Counted from the first letter of the stretch, positions 8,975 through 17,918 are shown. The stretch: 64,000 bases of DNA from Desulfuromonadaceae bacterium (GCA_028681335.1 JAQUIT010000002.1:248001-312000), one strand, 5' to 3'. Numbers and translations are program-made. Notes: generated by a model from the sequence alone, not told the origin.

Positions 8975-9028
8975 AGGTAAAAAATATGTCGGGCGAGGCG
9001 TAGGCCCCACCCGACATATTTTTTACCT
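8975..9028. terminator. bidirectional terminator with perfect 19-bp stem
   Basis: The arms at 8975-8993 and 9010-9028 are perfect inverse complements around a 16-nt loop. Each begins or ends in an A/T run, so it provides a U-tract for both strands. It lies between the Usp-to-G1PDH operon (plus) and the convergent outer membrane protein gene (minus). Confidence 0.92.
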
Positions 9029-9055
9029 TGCTCTCTTTTTCTCTAGATGGAACAA

Positions 9056-9676
9056 CTAGTACCTAAAGCCGAGATTAGCAGTGGCAACAAATCCGTCCAG
9101 TTTTATATGCTGGCCGCCGAATGAAGGCTCGGCCCAGACGTATTTCCCCTCGGCCCCAACGAACACATTTTTCTGGATGTTAATGTTCAAACCAGCCCCT
9201 GCGTGCAAACCGTAGGTGATCTCCGTGGAACCCTCCATAGTACTTGTGTTGTCATGCACATCCAGGTCGGTGATGTAGGCTCCGATGCCGAACAGTCCGT
9301 ATGGCTCGAACGGTCCAATCGGGAGCAGGACTTTCCCTGTCGCGACCAGTGGTACGACTTTAAGTTTCAGTTCGCCAGGCTGTGCTGCTGGTGAGCCCTT
9401 ACTCTCAAAGTAGCCGGCACCCAGTTCCAGGGCGAGCATCGGAATAAAATAATGTCCGACTGCGATCTCGCCGGCGAAACCTGTCTTGCTGTCGAGAGTT
9501 GTTGTGCTGCCGGCATTGAAGTTGTCAATGTCGTGTGAATCACTCGGTGAATAGACCCCTGCTTTAAGAACGAGGTAGTCAGCCGGTGCATTCTCGGCGG
9601 CTGCAATGGAAGCGATGCTTAGCAATGCTGCGGCGATAACTGATGCTAAAAGTGACTGGGTACGTTTGCTCTTCAT
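9056..9676 (-). CDS. outer membrane beta-barrel protein (OmpW/OmpX-like)
   Basis: A 206-residue exported protein with a signal peptide to about residue 26 (cleavage after ASIAAA), then alternating amphipathic strands ending in GFRY, an aromatic C-terminus recognised by the Bam machinery. The size and Gly/aromatic pattern fit small eight-stranded barrels of the OMP_b-brl/OmpW group. The ATG at 9676 has AGGAGA as ribosome site; the frame is open further upstream, but the signal peptide fixes this start. A short leader ORF and a possible sigma-54 promoter lie upstream. Substrate or role unknown. Confidence 0.8.
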   Translation of the reverse strand: MKSKRTQSLLASVIAAALLSIASIAAAENAPADYLVLKAGVYSPSDSHDIDNFNAGSTTTLDSKTGFAGEIAVGHYFIPMLALELGAGYFESKGSPAAQPGELKLKVVPLVATGKVLLPIGPFEPYGLFGIGAYITDLDVHDNTSTMEGSTEITYGLHAGAGLNINIQKNVFVGAEGKYVWAEPSFGGQHIKLDGFVATANLGFRY

Positions 9677-9704
9677 GAATTCTCCTTTATACAGTAACCG
9701 AATT

Positions 9705-9755
9705 TTAGTCGCCGAATTGCTCCAGCGGTAGAAGCTCTTTGCGCGGATTTTCCAC
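9705..9755 (-). CDS. putative 16-residue leader peptide before the barrel gene
   Basis: A GTG start at 9755 sits behind a very strong ribosome site (AAAAGGAGGTGAG) and encodes MENPRKELLPLEQFGD, then TAA, 28 nt before the start of the outer membrane protein. The Shine-Dalgarno is better than that of the downstream gene, which suggests it is translated. It could couple or attenuate translation, or be a small protein in its own right. Only conservation would settle it. Confidence 0.45.
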   Translation of the reverse strand: MENPRKELLPLEQFGD

Positions 9756-9874
9756 AACTCACCTCCTTTTGATTTGAGGCGAAACGGTTTCCGGGAGCAA
9801 AACCTCACGACGGCAACAACACCTCACCTTTGACGAGTGCAGGGTAATCCCCTTGTTCTGTCATGAAGATATAG

Positions 9875-9890
9875 TGCCACTACCGTGCCA
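9875..9890 (-). promoter_or_regulatory. candidate sigma-54 (-24/-12) promoter
   Basis: Reading on the minus strand, TGGCAC-GGTAG-TGGCA has GG and GC separated by exactly 10 nt, as required by sigma-54. The -12 element is TGGCA rather than TTGCA, so the match is partial. It would give a start near 9864 and a leader of about 190 nt that includes the 16-residue ORF. Confidence 0.4.
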
Positions 9891-10189
9891 AAGGATATTA
9901 GTTGAGGCAAACAGTGCAACGACCTGATTTTAAAGTGGATAGATGGAATAACGAAGTGTGGGTAAAAGGTGGGTGTGGTGACGTTGTTCCGCCATACTTA
10001 GCAGAACTGTTGTATGGGGTGGGTGGTGTTGTCGTCAGTCGTTGCCTGTTTATCCCTGTTTCAGCCGCGCAGGCTCTGTTTCTACAGGCATCGGCAGGAT
10101 GGTTGTGATGAAAGCCAGAGGTAATCTTGTTTGGGGAAGGAAACCGTCATCTGTAATGTAGCCGCCATATATGAATGGGGAGGTGGGAC

Positions 10190-10222
10190 AAAAACAGATC
10201 CCCTCTCCTGTGGGAGAGGGGG
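10190..10222 (-). terminator. rho-independent terminator of the GT39 operon
   Basis: A 9-bp GC-rich stem (10200-10208 with 10213-10221, loop TGTG) is followed on the minus strand by ATCTGTTTTT. It lies 46 nt downstream of the GT39 stop codon. Confidence 0.7.
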
Positions 10223-10267
10223 CTGTGTGAAATTCTTAAGTAACGCTTGTCTGCATAGTTTTCAGGA

Positions 10268-11863
10268 CTACTTGATTTCGTGGCGCTCTATCAAATCAGC
10301 AATTCCCTTCCTGTTCCATAAGACAACCAGTTTGCTTCTGAAGGGTTGCTGAAAATAGACATCTTCCTCTTTGATGACTTTTGTGCGGGGTTCGTAGGTT
10401 ATGAGTGCGACCTTGTCATTGTTTGCCGCATATTCACCGATCGCACGTTCAGTTTCGAGAGCTACGAGCGGCTGGGACAAGCGACCGATAAACTGGTACT
10501 GGCCGTGATATTTCCCGTAATGCATTACCTTATAGCCGGTATCCTGTTTTTCTTTTATCGCCCGGGAAATGCCGTGCAAATCATAGCTGTCAAAAAACGC
10601 ATTGCCGCTGAACAGAATGAGGATGAAAAATGCAACTGATGATAACGCTGTGTAGTTGACCAGGCGGATTGTCGATTGTTTGTTCAAGGCAAACAGGGTG
10701 ATGCCGATGGCAATAAGCCCGAAAGATAGTGCTCGTAGTCCCGAAACGCCAAGAGCTTCCATGGCGCCGCCTAACTTCCTGAAAGACAGCGTTACTAAAA
10801 CAATTCCCAGTACCGTGTAAAACGCCGCGAGCGGATAGTGCCACCTGGCTGTCTTTTCACCATTATCCAGGGCAGCAAGGTTTTTTGCCATGAGCAGGCC
10901 GAAGGCTGGTATCAGCGGGATCAGATAATGAACCTGTTTGCCGCTGATCAATGACAGTATAACCAGAGTCGGAGCTATCCAGATGATAAGAAAACGGCCG
11001 CCGTCATCGTTTGTCAATCGTGAACAGCCGCGCCACACCGGCCTTAATAAAATCCACGGCAGCAGCAGGGCGACAAGCCAGGGGAGATACCACCAGAATG
11101 GTCTCTGGTGAGCAAAAGAATTTGCTACGCGATTAACCGTCTGTCCCCACAGGATAGCTTCCCGGTACTCCTGTCCCCCCGTCAGTGCCGCCGGTATCAG
11201 CCACGCCAGGATTACGGCAATTCCGGTGCCGAGTGACAGCATGAACCATGCGTACCATCTGGCGGTGAACTTCCCTTTTGGCAGCCATAAAAAGGGGAAG
11301 AGGGCGACCGGGAGGATATAGACAAAAACGACCGGGCCTTTCGTGAGCAAGCCCCCGCCAATGGCAATGCCGGTGAGCAGCCACGACTTGACAGAGTGAT
11401 TTCTGGACGCTGACAGCAGGCCGTATATCGCCAGTAAGATCCAGAACGTCAGCACAACATCAAACATTATCAGCGCTGACCAGAGCAGGAATGACAGTGT
11501 GGAAGAGAGGATGATCGCTGCATATCGTGCGATCTTCTCCTCATCCCAGAGGAGTAAGCTGATTTTATACAGCAGCGTGATGCTCAGCAGGCTGAACAGC
11601 ATCGGGATGAAGCGGAGCGTCACCCCGTTTACCCCGAAAAGGAACCAGTCCAGATTGAACAACCAGAAAAGGAGTGGCGGCTTGTGCGAATAGGGAAGGG
11701 CGTTTTGCAGCGGGACGATGAAAGAGTCATGGAGATTCATCTCCCAGGCGACCGACAGATAGCGTGTTTCATCAACGGGGAAATACGGCAGGGCCAGGGC
11801 AAAGATAGCGCCCGGGACCAATATTATGAGGAAAGGAAACCAGAGGCGCTTAAGCAGATTCAT
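10268..11863 (-). CDS. ArnT-like GT39 glycosyltransferase
   Basis: A 531-residue integral membrane protein of the GT-C fold, with about eleven or twelve hydrophobic helices and a soluble C-terminal part. The catalytic-type Asp31-Glu32 (PVDETRYL) follows the first helix, as in PMT/ArnT enzymes. Such enzymes transfer a sugar from a polyprenyl phosphate to lipid A or other acceptors on the periplasmic side. The ATG at 11863 is chosen since it precedes the first helix and overlaps the LABN gene by 14 nt. With GT2 and LABN genes upstream, a lipid A or polyprenyl sugar decoration pathway is likely. The sugar cannot be deduced. Confidence 0.85.
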   Translation of the reverse strand: MNLLKRLWFPFLIILVPGAIFALALPYFPVDETRYLSVAWEMNLHDSFIVPLQNALPYSHKPPLLFWLFNLDWFLFGVNGVTLRFIPMLFSLLSITLLYKISLLLWDEEKIARYAAIILSSTLSFLLWSALIMFDVVLTFWILLAIYGLLSASRNHSVKSWLLTGIAIGGGLLTKGPVVFVYILPVALFPFLWLPKGKFTARWYAWFMLSLGTGIAVILAWLIPAALTGGQEYREAILWGQTVNRVANSFAHQRPFWWYLPWLVALLLPWILLRPVWRGCSRLTNDDGGRFLIIWIAPTLVILSLISGKQVHYLIPLIPAFGLLMAKNLAALDNGEKTARWHYPLAAFYTVLGIVLVTLSFRKLGGAMEALGVSGLRALSFGLIAIGITLFALNKQSTIRLVNYTALSSVAFFILILFSGNAFFDSYDLHGISRAIKEKQDTGYKVMHYGKYHGQYQFIGRLSQPLVALETERAIGEYAANNDKVALITYEPRTKVIKEEDVYFQQPFRSKLVVLWNRKGIADLIERHEIK

Positions 11864-12134
11864 GCTTCTTTTCCTTGTGCTTGTTGATGAAGTAAAGGTT
11901 GCGCAGATACACGGTCGTGCCGAATGCCTGGCCGAGGATAAACACCGGGTCTTTGCGGTAGAGTGAATATGCAAGCAGTATCAGTGATCCGACTATGCTG
12001 AAATACCAGAACGATTCCGGTATGATGCTCTTTCTGCTCCGTTCCGTCGCAATCCATTGAACAACAAAACGCATGGTAAAAAAGAACTGGCCTGCAAGTC
12101 CGATAACAACCCAATAACTCTCCGGCATCGACAT
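11850..12134 (-). CDS. lipid A biosynthesis N-terminal (LABN) domain protein
   Basis: A 94-residue membrane protein with three hydrophobic helices and the conserved FFTMRFVVQWIATERSRKS and PESFWYFSI segments of the LABN domain. This domain often stands alone beside polyprenyl-phosphate glycosyltransferases; its exact role is not known, but transport or presentation of the lipid-linked sugar is likely. The start overlaps the GT2 stop (TAATG), so the pair is translationally coupled, and its 3' end overlaps the GT39 start. Confidence 0.85.
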   Translation of the reverse strand: MSMPESYWVVIGLAGQFFFTMRFVVQWIATERSRKSIIPESFWYFSIVGSLILLAYSLYRKDPVFILGQAFGTTVYLRNLYFINKHKEKKHESA

Positions 12135-12853
12135 TAATCGCACGTGCGTATCCTCACTTTTTTGGACCTCAGGCGCAGCCAGGATACTCCAAGAATATCG
12201 ATGATACCGACCCATAGCCGGTTAAGAGTCCCGTAATTGGAGGTGCCGTGCATTCTCGCCCGGTGGGATACTTCAACAGAAATGACATCTCCCCCCTGCA
12301 TCTGGATAAGAGCCGGGAGAAACCGGTGCATATGATCAAAGAAGGGAAGTTTGATAAACGCTTCTCGGTAAAATATTTTCAGACCACATCCCGTGTCCGG
12401 GGTCTGGTCCTGCAGGAAAAAGCTTCGTACCGAATTGGCTATCTTTGACGAGAGAATCCGCCACGCTGAATCATTCCGCTTTTTTCTGAAACCGGCAACC
12501 ATGCGCAAATTTTTGTTTTCACTGCCCAGTATTGCAGCAACCAGGTTGGGGATATCGGCCGGATTATTCTGCCCGTCGCCATCCATGGTCACTATCAGCT
12601 CACCAACGGCGTGGGCGATGCCGGTGGCAACGGCAGCGCTCTGGCCATAGGTGCCTTCATGCTGGATGACTCTGAGTTCAGGGATCTCGGCTTTCAATGA
12701 CACGACGTTAGCATAGGTGTTGTCACCGCTGGCGTCATCGACAATGATTATTTCATAGGGCTGATCCAGATTCAGCTGCTTGATTTCTCGAATAAGCGTA
12801 CCGATGTTGTCCGCTTCATTGTGTGCAGGTATTACGATTGAAATGTTTGCCAT
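12134..12853 (-). CDS. GT2 family glycosyltransferase (DPM1/ArnC-like)
   Basis: A 239-residue cytoplasmic GT-A fold transferase. It opens with ISIVIPAHNEADNI, has IIVDD (37-40) and the metal-binding DGDG (Asp91, Asp93). There are no C-terminal transmembrane helices, which makes it a short dolichol-phosphate-mannose-synthase-like form. It would load a sugar onto undecaprenyl phosphate, which the LABN protein and GT39 enzyme then use. First gene of the three-gene minus-strand operon. Confidence 0.88.
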   Translation of the reverse strand: MANISIVIPAHNEADNIGTLIREIKQLNLDQPYEIIIVDDASGDNTYANVVSLKAEIPELRVIQHEGTYGQSAAVATGIAHAVGELIVTMDGDGQNNPADIPNLVAAILGSENKNLRMVAGFRKKRNDSAWRILSSKIANSVRSFFLQDQTPDTGCGLKIFYREAFIKLPFFDHMHRFLPALIQMQGGDVISVEVSHRARMHGTSNYGTLNRLWVGIIDILGVSWLRLRSKKVRIRTCD

Positions 12854-12942
12854 AATAGCTCGCTAGTGTCCTTTAGCCTGTTTATTCCGGATGTTGCCCC
12901 GGCTCCCTGCGTTTTCTACAGATGTTTGCACGTTAAAGGATA

Positions 12943-12970
12943 CCATCCCTGGCAGTTTTGCCAAGGATGG
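12943..12970. repeat. imperfect inverted repeat upstream of the GT2 gene
   Basis: CCATCC and TGGCA (12943-12954) pair with TGCCA and GGATGG (12959-12970) with a single mismatch and a 4-nt loop. It lies about 90 nt upstream of the GT2 start, with no U-tract on the coding side. A regulatory hairpin or operator is possible. Confidence 0.4.
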
Positions 12971-12994
12971 ATCTGTGTCAAAAAATTAACGGAC

Positions 12995-13050
12995 AAAAAT
13001 AACATGCCGGGAGGATGTGAGTCAATCGCTTCATTGACTGATTCCCCCGG
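12995..13050 (-). terminator. probable terminator of the sulfatase gene
   Basis: A 7-bp inner stem (13020-13026 with 13033-13039) and an outer CCGGG/CCCGG pairing are followed on the minus strand by ATGTTATTTTTG. It starts just after the sulfatase stop codon. Confidence 0.6.
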
Positions 13051-13051
13051 T

Positions 13052-14953
13052 TCAGCGAACGCGATTCAGGCGGTTCTTATAGAGGTAGTTGCCTCCCTGG
13101 TAGTAGGCCAGCATATCCAGCAGCAGCTGATCATCAAGCGGTTTGGCCTGCGCCGCGCCCGTGAGCCGGTCAATTTGGTACTGTGCGGCATATTTACGCG
13201 GGCCAAGGACCAGTAACTGGTTTTCGGTCACGTAGCCGAGTTTCTGATAGGTCGAAATGAAGGCGCGGAGTGTGTCGCCGGATTCCTTGAATGCATCCCG
13301 TCCCATGAAGTCGCTGTCGTAGCTCATGTTCATCAGGCCGAGGATGGTGGGGGCCACGTCGATCTGGCTCATCAGTCGTTCCATGCGCGCAGGCTTTATG
13401 TGCTGCGGGGAATGCACCAGCAGGGGGATCTCATAGCGCTTGACCGGGATATCGGTCTTGCCGGAGCTGCCGGCACAATGGTCTGCAATAAAGACGAAAA
13501 TGGTGTCCTTGAACCATGGTTCACGGCTGGCTTCGGCAATAAAACGGCCGATAGCGTAGTCCGCGTACTTGACGCCGCCGTCGCGTCCGCTCTTGCTTGG
13601 GATGTCGATACGCCCTTCAGGGTAGGTAAAGGGACGATGGTTCGAGGTCGTCATGACCATGGAGAAAAACGGTTTGCCGGCGGCATAGGAAGTGCCCGCT
13701 TCGCGGATCGTCTTGCGGAAGAGGTCTTCATCGCAGACTCCCCAGATATTGGCGAAGGTGATCTCATCTTTGGCAAAATCCGACCGATCGACGATCTTGT
13801 AGCCATTGACGGAGAAAAACGCGTTCATATTGTCGAAGTAGCCGTAGCCGGCGTAGATGTACTTGCTCTCGTACCCCTTTTTGTTCAGAATTTCACCCCA
13901 GGAGCGGAAACCACCGTTGTCAGGACGCTTTACGATGGAAGTGCCGGGGAGCGGTGGGAGAGAGAGGGTGAGCGCTTCGAGTCCGCGTACGGTACGGGTG
14001 CCGGTGGCATAGAGATTGGTGAAGAGCAGCGACTGTCCGGCCAGGCGATCCAGGTTGGGGGTCAGTTTCTTTTTGTTGCCGAACGTGCCGAGGTATTCGG
14101 CGCTCAGGCTCTCTTCTACGACAACAATCAGATTCAGGCGTTTTTCCGGCCCCTCTGCGGTTATATGGCGGGTGAACGTGCCGTTGTCAGTGGAGACGAA
14201 GTGATTGTTCCGCTCGGTCATGAGGGTACGCATTCGCTTCAGTACCTGATCTTCCGGGTCGGTGCGGTAAAACTGGGAAAAGTTGAGCTCGTTGTTGCGA
14301 AACGCGGCGACCAGATTGTAGATGCCGTTGCCAGCCAGCTCGTTGGCGTAATTATTGGTCGAAATTGACGACTGGTCAATGTTGATAAAGAGCAGGGCGG
14401 CCACGGCCGGTAGCAGCAGCAGAGCCCCGCTGCGGTGATAGGTGCCGCCAAAGGTGGCCTCTGTTGCCCGTCCTAAAAGCTTCCAGGTCAGGGCGCCAAT
14501 GATGATGGCGGCCATGCCGATACCGGTGAAGATCGGGAGCAGCGGGTAGGATTCACGTATGTTACCGATCACCTCGCGGGTGTAGATCAGGTAATCGACG
14601 GCGATGAAGTTGAAGCGGGTGTTGAATTCATCGAAAAAGAAATATTCGGAGCAGGCGTCGAAGATCAGTACCGCAACGAACAGCACGAAAAGCCCGTGTA
14701 CGAACCACGCGTGGCTCTTATGTGTGGCAATGCGCTTCGGTATCAGCAGCAGGTAAAGTGCCACCGGCAGGAGGGCATAGGCGAGGGTTGCCAGATCGAA
14801 GACGACTCCGGTAGCGGCCACCTTGGCCAGCAGGGTGAATGTCAGCCCGGAACCGGACGGGGTCATGACGACGAGCATGATGCGGACCAGCGTCGAAATA
14901 ACAAGAAAGGTCAGGGAGATGAAGGGAATAAGGCCCATACGGCGGTTGAACAT
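13052..14953 (-). CDS. LTA synthase/phosphoethanolamine-transferase-like sulfatase
   Basis: A 633-residue inner membrane protein with about five N-terminal helices (to residue 192) and a periplasmic alkaline phosphatase/sulfatase-fold domain. Candidate catalytic residues are Glu280 or Glu281 (VVVEESLSAEYLG), a Thr in ATGTRTVRGLEA (Thr319 or Thr321) and the ADH motif in FIADHC. Family members move phosphoglycerol or phosphoethanolamine from phospholipid to an envelope acceptor (LtaS, OpgB, EptA-type). In a Gram-negative host, modification of periplasmic glucan or lipopolysaccharide is likelier than lipoteichoic acid. It lies directly after the two-component system and a matching operator, so it is probably its target. 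Confidence 0.85.
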   Translation of the reverse strand: MFNRRMGLIPFISLTFLVISTLVRIMLVVMTPSGSGLTFTLLAKVAATGVVFDLATLAYALLPVALYLLLIPKRIATHKSHAWFVHGLFVLFVAVLIFDACSEYFFFDEFNTRFNFIAVDYLIYTREVIGNIRESYPLLPIFTGIGMAAIIIGALTWKLLGRATEATFGGTYHRSGALLLLPAVAALLFINIDQSSISTNNYANELAGNGIYNLVAAFRNNELNFSQFYRTDPEDQVLKRMRTLMTERNNHFVSTDNGTFTRHITAEGPEKRLNLIVVVEESLSAEYLGTFGNKKKLTPNLDRLAGQSLLFTNLYATGTRTVRGLEALTLSLPPLPGTSIVKRPDNGGFRSWGEILNKKGYESKYIYAGYGYFDNMNAFFSVNGYKIVDRSDFAKDEITFANIWGVCDEDLFRKTIREAGTSYAAGKPFFSMVMTTSNHRPFTYPEGRIDIPSKSGRDGGVKYADYAIGRFIAEASREPWFKDTIFVFIADHCAGSSGKTDIPVKRYEIPLLVHSPQHIKPARMERLMSQIDVAPTILGLMNMSYDSDFMGRDAFKESGDTLRAFISTYQKLGYVTENQLLVLGPRKYAAQYQIDRLTGAAQAKPLDDQLLLDMLAYYQGGNYLYKNRLNRVR

Positions 14954-15018
14954 CTGCGGACTCCTGTATCATGAAGATAGTATTGTTTCACAATAGCAGG
15001 AGATGTTTTGCTGCAAGA

Positions 15019-15054
15019 TGACGCGCAGATGACATTATTGTCATCTGCGCGTCA
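15019..15054. promoter_or_regulatory. 16-bp palindrome, CusR/CopR-type operator
   Basis: TGACGCGCAGATGACA (15019-15034) and its exact inverse complement (15039-15054) flank TTAT. The core ATGACA-TTAT-TGTCAT matches the CusR/CopR box ATGACAnnnnTGTCAT known from metal-responsive OmpR-type regulators. It sits 66 nt upstream of the sulfatase start and 7 nt past the kinase stop. It could also form an RNA hairpin between the two genes, but no U-tract follows on the minus strand. Confidence 0.65.
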
Positions 15055-15060
15055 GATGGA

Positions 15061-16473
15061 TCACTTTTTGGGAAACCAGAGGGTTGCCCTGGTACCCTGT
15101 CCCGCTTCGCTGGTCAGAGTAACCGTCCCTCCGTGGAGCTCCATGATGGAGAGAACGATGGCCAGACCGAGGCCGCAGCCCTGATTGTAGCGCTGGCGAG
15201 CGGAGGCGCTGCGGTAGAAACGGTCGAACACGCGGGGGAGATCGTCGGGGGAAATGCCGGTGCCGCTGTCCTGGACCGCGATCGTCAGGCTATCGTCCGG
15301 CTGCGGCGAAATGATGATGGTTATGGAGCCGTTGTCCGGCGTGTAGTGCAGGGCGTTGGAAATAATGTTGCCGAGCGCCCGCTGGAACAGGCGCGGATCA
15401 GCGAACAGTGTGCCCTGTCCCTGAATCGATACCGTGATATGCTGTTCATCTGCCACATTAAGAAAGTACTCGGCCAGCGTTTCAATTTCGGTACGGGCGT
15501 TTATGGGCTGTTTTTCAACCCCCTGTTCCGGGCGGGCCAGAAAGAGGATGTCACTGATCATGTGCGACAGACGCTCGTACTCCTCGATGCTCGATTCGAT
15601 GACTCTCCGGTATTCGTCAGCCGTGCGGCTGCGCGAGAGGGCAATCTCCGCTTCACCGCGGAGATTGTTGATGGGGGTGCGCAGTTCGTGGGCAAGGTTG
15701 GCGGAAAATTCGCTCAGTCGCCCGAACGATTCCTCAAGGCGGCCGAGCATGGAGTCGAGGGCCACGGTCAGCCGATCCAGCTCTTTGGGCCAGGTGCCGC
15801 TTCGTACACGCTGCTCCAGGTCCGTGGCTGTTATCTGCGCCACCGTCGCGGCCATTTTTTTCAGCGGCCGCAACCCCCTGCGTGCCACAAACGCCCCCAG
15901 GCCACCGGCAAAACAGAGGCCTGCAAGCAGGGCGATCCCCATCTTTATGCGGTACTTTGCCATCAGCGCCTGCTCAGCGGAAACGTCAAGGGCAACCTGC
16001 ACCAGCCGGAAGTGGCTGTCGTCAAAGCCCTCGGCCCAGGCGGAGTTCAACAGGTAGTGTGCCGACCTGCTTTTCTGGAATCTGATGCCGCGGCCGATCT
16101 TGTGGCCGCTGATAACCGGCGGCGGGAAAACGGTTGACGGCACGCCGGACATGCCGGGCGATTCCAGCAGGGTTTTCCCTTCGGCATCCTGTACCCGCAC
16201 CAGATAGCGGGTGCGCTCGCTGGAACTTTCCATGAGGATGTGGTCCCTGATGGCGCCCATCGTATCGGGGTGGCGGGCGATAATCGTCTGCAGGTTCATG
16301 ACCCGTTCGCTCAGGAAGTCGTTATCCTCGTATTCCAGGTCGTCAACAAGAGTCTGCAGTAAAAAAAAGAGGATGCAGACGAGGATCATCATCGTGCTGG
16401 CCAGATAGAGTACCGTCAGGCGGGTGGTTAACGAGACCGATGCGGGGAAATCAGACGATTTCATCGAGCACAT
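15061..16473 (-). CDS. CusS-like sensor histidine kinase
   Basis: A 470-residue membrane kinase: helix 1 at about 17-42, periplasmic sensor region to about 175, helix 2 at 176-197, HAMP (198-250), a dimerisation helix with phospho-acceptor His262 (AHELRTP), and an ATPase domain with N, G1 and G2 boxes. The domain order and the [16 protein letters not shown] end fit heavy-metal sensor kinases (CusS/CopS). The ATG at 16473 has AGGGGGGT at 7-nt spacing and overlaps the regulator gene by 23 nt, showing coupling. The signal is unknown; periplasmic metal or envelope-active cations are plausible. Confidence 0.9.
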   Translation of the reverse strand: MCSMKSSDFPASVSLTTRLTVLYLASTMMILVCILFFLLQTLVDDLEYEDNDFLSERVMNLQTIIARHPDTMGAIRDHILMESSSERTRYLVRVQDAEGKTLLESPGMSGVPSTVFPPPVISGHKIGRGIRFQKSRSAHYLLNSAWAEGFDDSHFRLVQVALDVSAEQALMAKYRIKMGIALLAGLCFAGGLGAFVARRGLRPLKKMAATVAQITATDLEQRVRSGTWPKELDRLTVALDSMLGRLEESFGRLSEFSANLAHELRTPINNLRGEAEIALSRSRTADEYRRVIESSIEEYERLSHMISDILFLARPEQGVEKQPINARTEIETLAEYFLNVADEQHITVSIQGQGTLFADPRLFQRALGNIISNALHYTPDNGSITIIISPQPDDSLTIAVQDSGTGISPDDLPRVFDRFYRSASARQRYNQGCGLGLAIVLSIMELHGGTVTLTSEAGQGTRATLWFPKK

Positions 16474-17125
16474 AGCCGACCCCCCTGATAGTGTGGATCA
16501 ATTTACGCTCAAAGGGATCGTCAACTTTTATGCGCAGGCGGCGAATGGCAACGTCGATAATGTTGGTGTCGCTGTCGAAGTTGATGCCCCAGACCTGCTC
16601 AGCAATAGTAGTGCGGGTCAGCACTTCTCCTTTGCGCCGCAGCAGCAGCGCCAATAGCTGGAACTCCTTGGCTGTCAGGTCGAGGGCTATTCCGCCGCGC
16701 CGGGCTTTGTGCCGGGCAAGGTCCAGCTCCAGATCCTCGATCTGCATGACGTCCGGCTGTTGCAGCGGGTGACGGCGGAGGATGATGCGAATGCGGGCCA
16801 GCAGTTCCGAGAAGGCGAAGGGTTTCACAAGGTAGTCATCGGCGCCCAGTTCCAGGCCATAGACCCTGTCATGCACCGCATCCCGTGCGGAAAGGAAAAT
16901 GACCGGCGTATCGATATGGTCATTGCGCAGCTCCTTGATGATAGACCAGCCGCTGCGTCCCGGCAGCATGACATCGAGCACGATGAGGTCGTATGACTCC
17001 GTGCGGGCAAGGTGCAGTCCGTCTTCTCCCTCCGAGGCGATATCGACGGTGAAGCCATGTTCCATGAGCCCCTTTTTCAGGTAATTTGCGGTCTTATTTT
17101 CATCTTCCACGATAAGAATGCGCAT
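16451..17125 (-). CDS. CusR-like OmpR-family response regulator
   Basis: A 224-residue regulator with a receiver domain (VEDE acid pocket, phospho-acceptor Asp51, lysine in VKPF) and a winged-helix DNA-binding domain from about residue 125 ending in [10 protein letters not shown]. It is closest to the CusR/CopR group by its [13 protein letters not shown] start. The ATG at 17125 is chosen over an upstream in-frame start because the receiver fold begins there. It is the first gene of the two-component pair, and the palindrome at 15019-15054 is its likely binding site. Confidence 0.9.
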   Translation of the reverse strand: MRILIVEDENKTANYLKKGLMEHGFTVDIASEGEDGLHLARTESYDLIVLDVMLPGRSGWSIIKELRNDHIDTPVIFLSARDAVHDRVYGLELGADDYLVKPFAFSELLARIRIILRRHPLQQPDVMQIEDLELDLARHKARRGGIALDLTAKEFQLLALLLRRKGEVLTRTTIAEQVWGINFDSDTNIIDVAIRRLRIKVDDPFERKLIHTIRGVGYVLDEIV

Positions 17126-17378
17126 CTTTGTGCCCCTTGCTTGACTGGATACAACGGTTTCCCTTAAGCCCAAGCGGAATATACCCTCCACCCTGCAGGA
17201 CTACAAGAAAAAGGTGCCGGGGCTTTTGATGCCGGTAACAGCGTTGGGAAGTATCTGGTTTAATGACACGTGGAGGTGGACGGCGGCTGGTTGTCTGCCT
17301 GCAGTTTGAAAGGAAACGGTAACGGAGCTTGTCTGTAGCCGGGGTTGTTTGTTGCTGATCTGTTCCGGACGGGTGGGA

Positions 17379-17918
17379 TTACGGGATTGCGGGGTGGCAG
17401 TCCATGACGGCAGTCCGGTACAACGACTCAAGCTCTTTACGGGTGTTCACAACGATCTTACCCGGTATTCCGGGAAGATAGCTGCCGGTATAGAGGGTGT
17501 TGGCCCTGTTGAACTTTTCACGCGCAGCTGCATTGTCTGAGTTTGACAGCTGCTGGAGCCCCTCGAGGACGGTGTTGTAGAATTCGTGGGCATCCACGTG
17601 GATTGTCTTCCGGTCGATGCTTATCCCTTCAGGGCGAATGACGAGAGGGTTGAAGCCCAGTTCCTTGAGTAAAAAAACGTGTAGTGGCCGGATAATGTCA
17701 TCTTCCAGGTGCCGCCTGCTGGTAGGTGTTGCTGTTGTTTCCCACATGGAACGGCAGATCCGATCCCACGTGAAGTAAAGATCCAGCGGTGAAAGTAGTG
17801 AGCAGAACAGCACTTTAACTGTTTCATCCGGCCACTCCTGTGCGACACTTGTGCCATCAGCAGAAATGTTGAAGCACCCCAATGTCTGAATTTTTACGGT
17901 GTTGCCAGGTATAAGCAT
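17379..17918 (-). CDS. short BTAD/SARP-like protein
   Basis: A 179-residue soluble protein. The N-terminal part (1-95: VKIQTLGCFNIS, TVKVLFCSLL) resembles the winged-helix region of SARP/BTAD transcriptional activators, and the C-terminal part (NRANTLYTGSYLPGIP, RKELESLYRTAV) resembles the start of the BTAD helical repeat domain. Typical members continue for much longer, often with an ATPase, so this looks like a minimal or truncated form. SD AGGGGGGA precedes the ATG. It is a single gene with no obvious partner, and DNA binding is unproven. Confidence 0.6.
   Translation of the reverse strand: MLIPGNTVKIQTLGCFNISADGTSVAQEWPDETVKVLFCSLLSPLDLYFTWDRICRSMWETTATPTSRRHLEDDIIRPLHVFLLKELGFNPLVIRPEGISIDRKTIHVDAHEFYNTVLEGLQQLSNSDNAAAREKFNRANTLYTGSYLPGIPGKIVVNTRKELESLYRTAVMDCHPAIP

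Larger units (their letters stand above)
9756..10267. other. intergenic region between barrel gene and GT39 gene
   Basis: 512 nt without a supported gene. It holds the candidate -24/-12 promoter of the barrel gene (9875-9890), a terminator for the GT39 operon (10190-10222), and between them a G-rich stretch (about 9957-10030, repeated GGTGGGTG). Two open frames here start at poor codons and look random. Confidence 0.6.

Noticed and set aside
9902-10108. 68-codon plus-strand frame in the region before the GT39 gene
   Set aside because: Starts at TTG without ribosome site, has no domain-like pattern and lies over the candidate promoter region of the barrel gene.
10131-10352. 73-codon plus-strand frame overlapping the GT39 3' end
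   Set aside because: It runs through a terminator hairpin and antisense into a well supported gene; composition looks random.
13400-14368. 322-codon frame antisense to the sulfatase gene
   Set aside because: Mirror of a high-GC third-position pattern. The minus-strand product has clear sulfatase motifs and membrane helices.
17126-17378. Second CusR-type box in front of the regulator gene
   Set aside because: No TGACA/TGTCA palindrome could be found in this interval, so autoregulation is not supported by sequence here.
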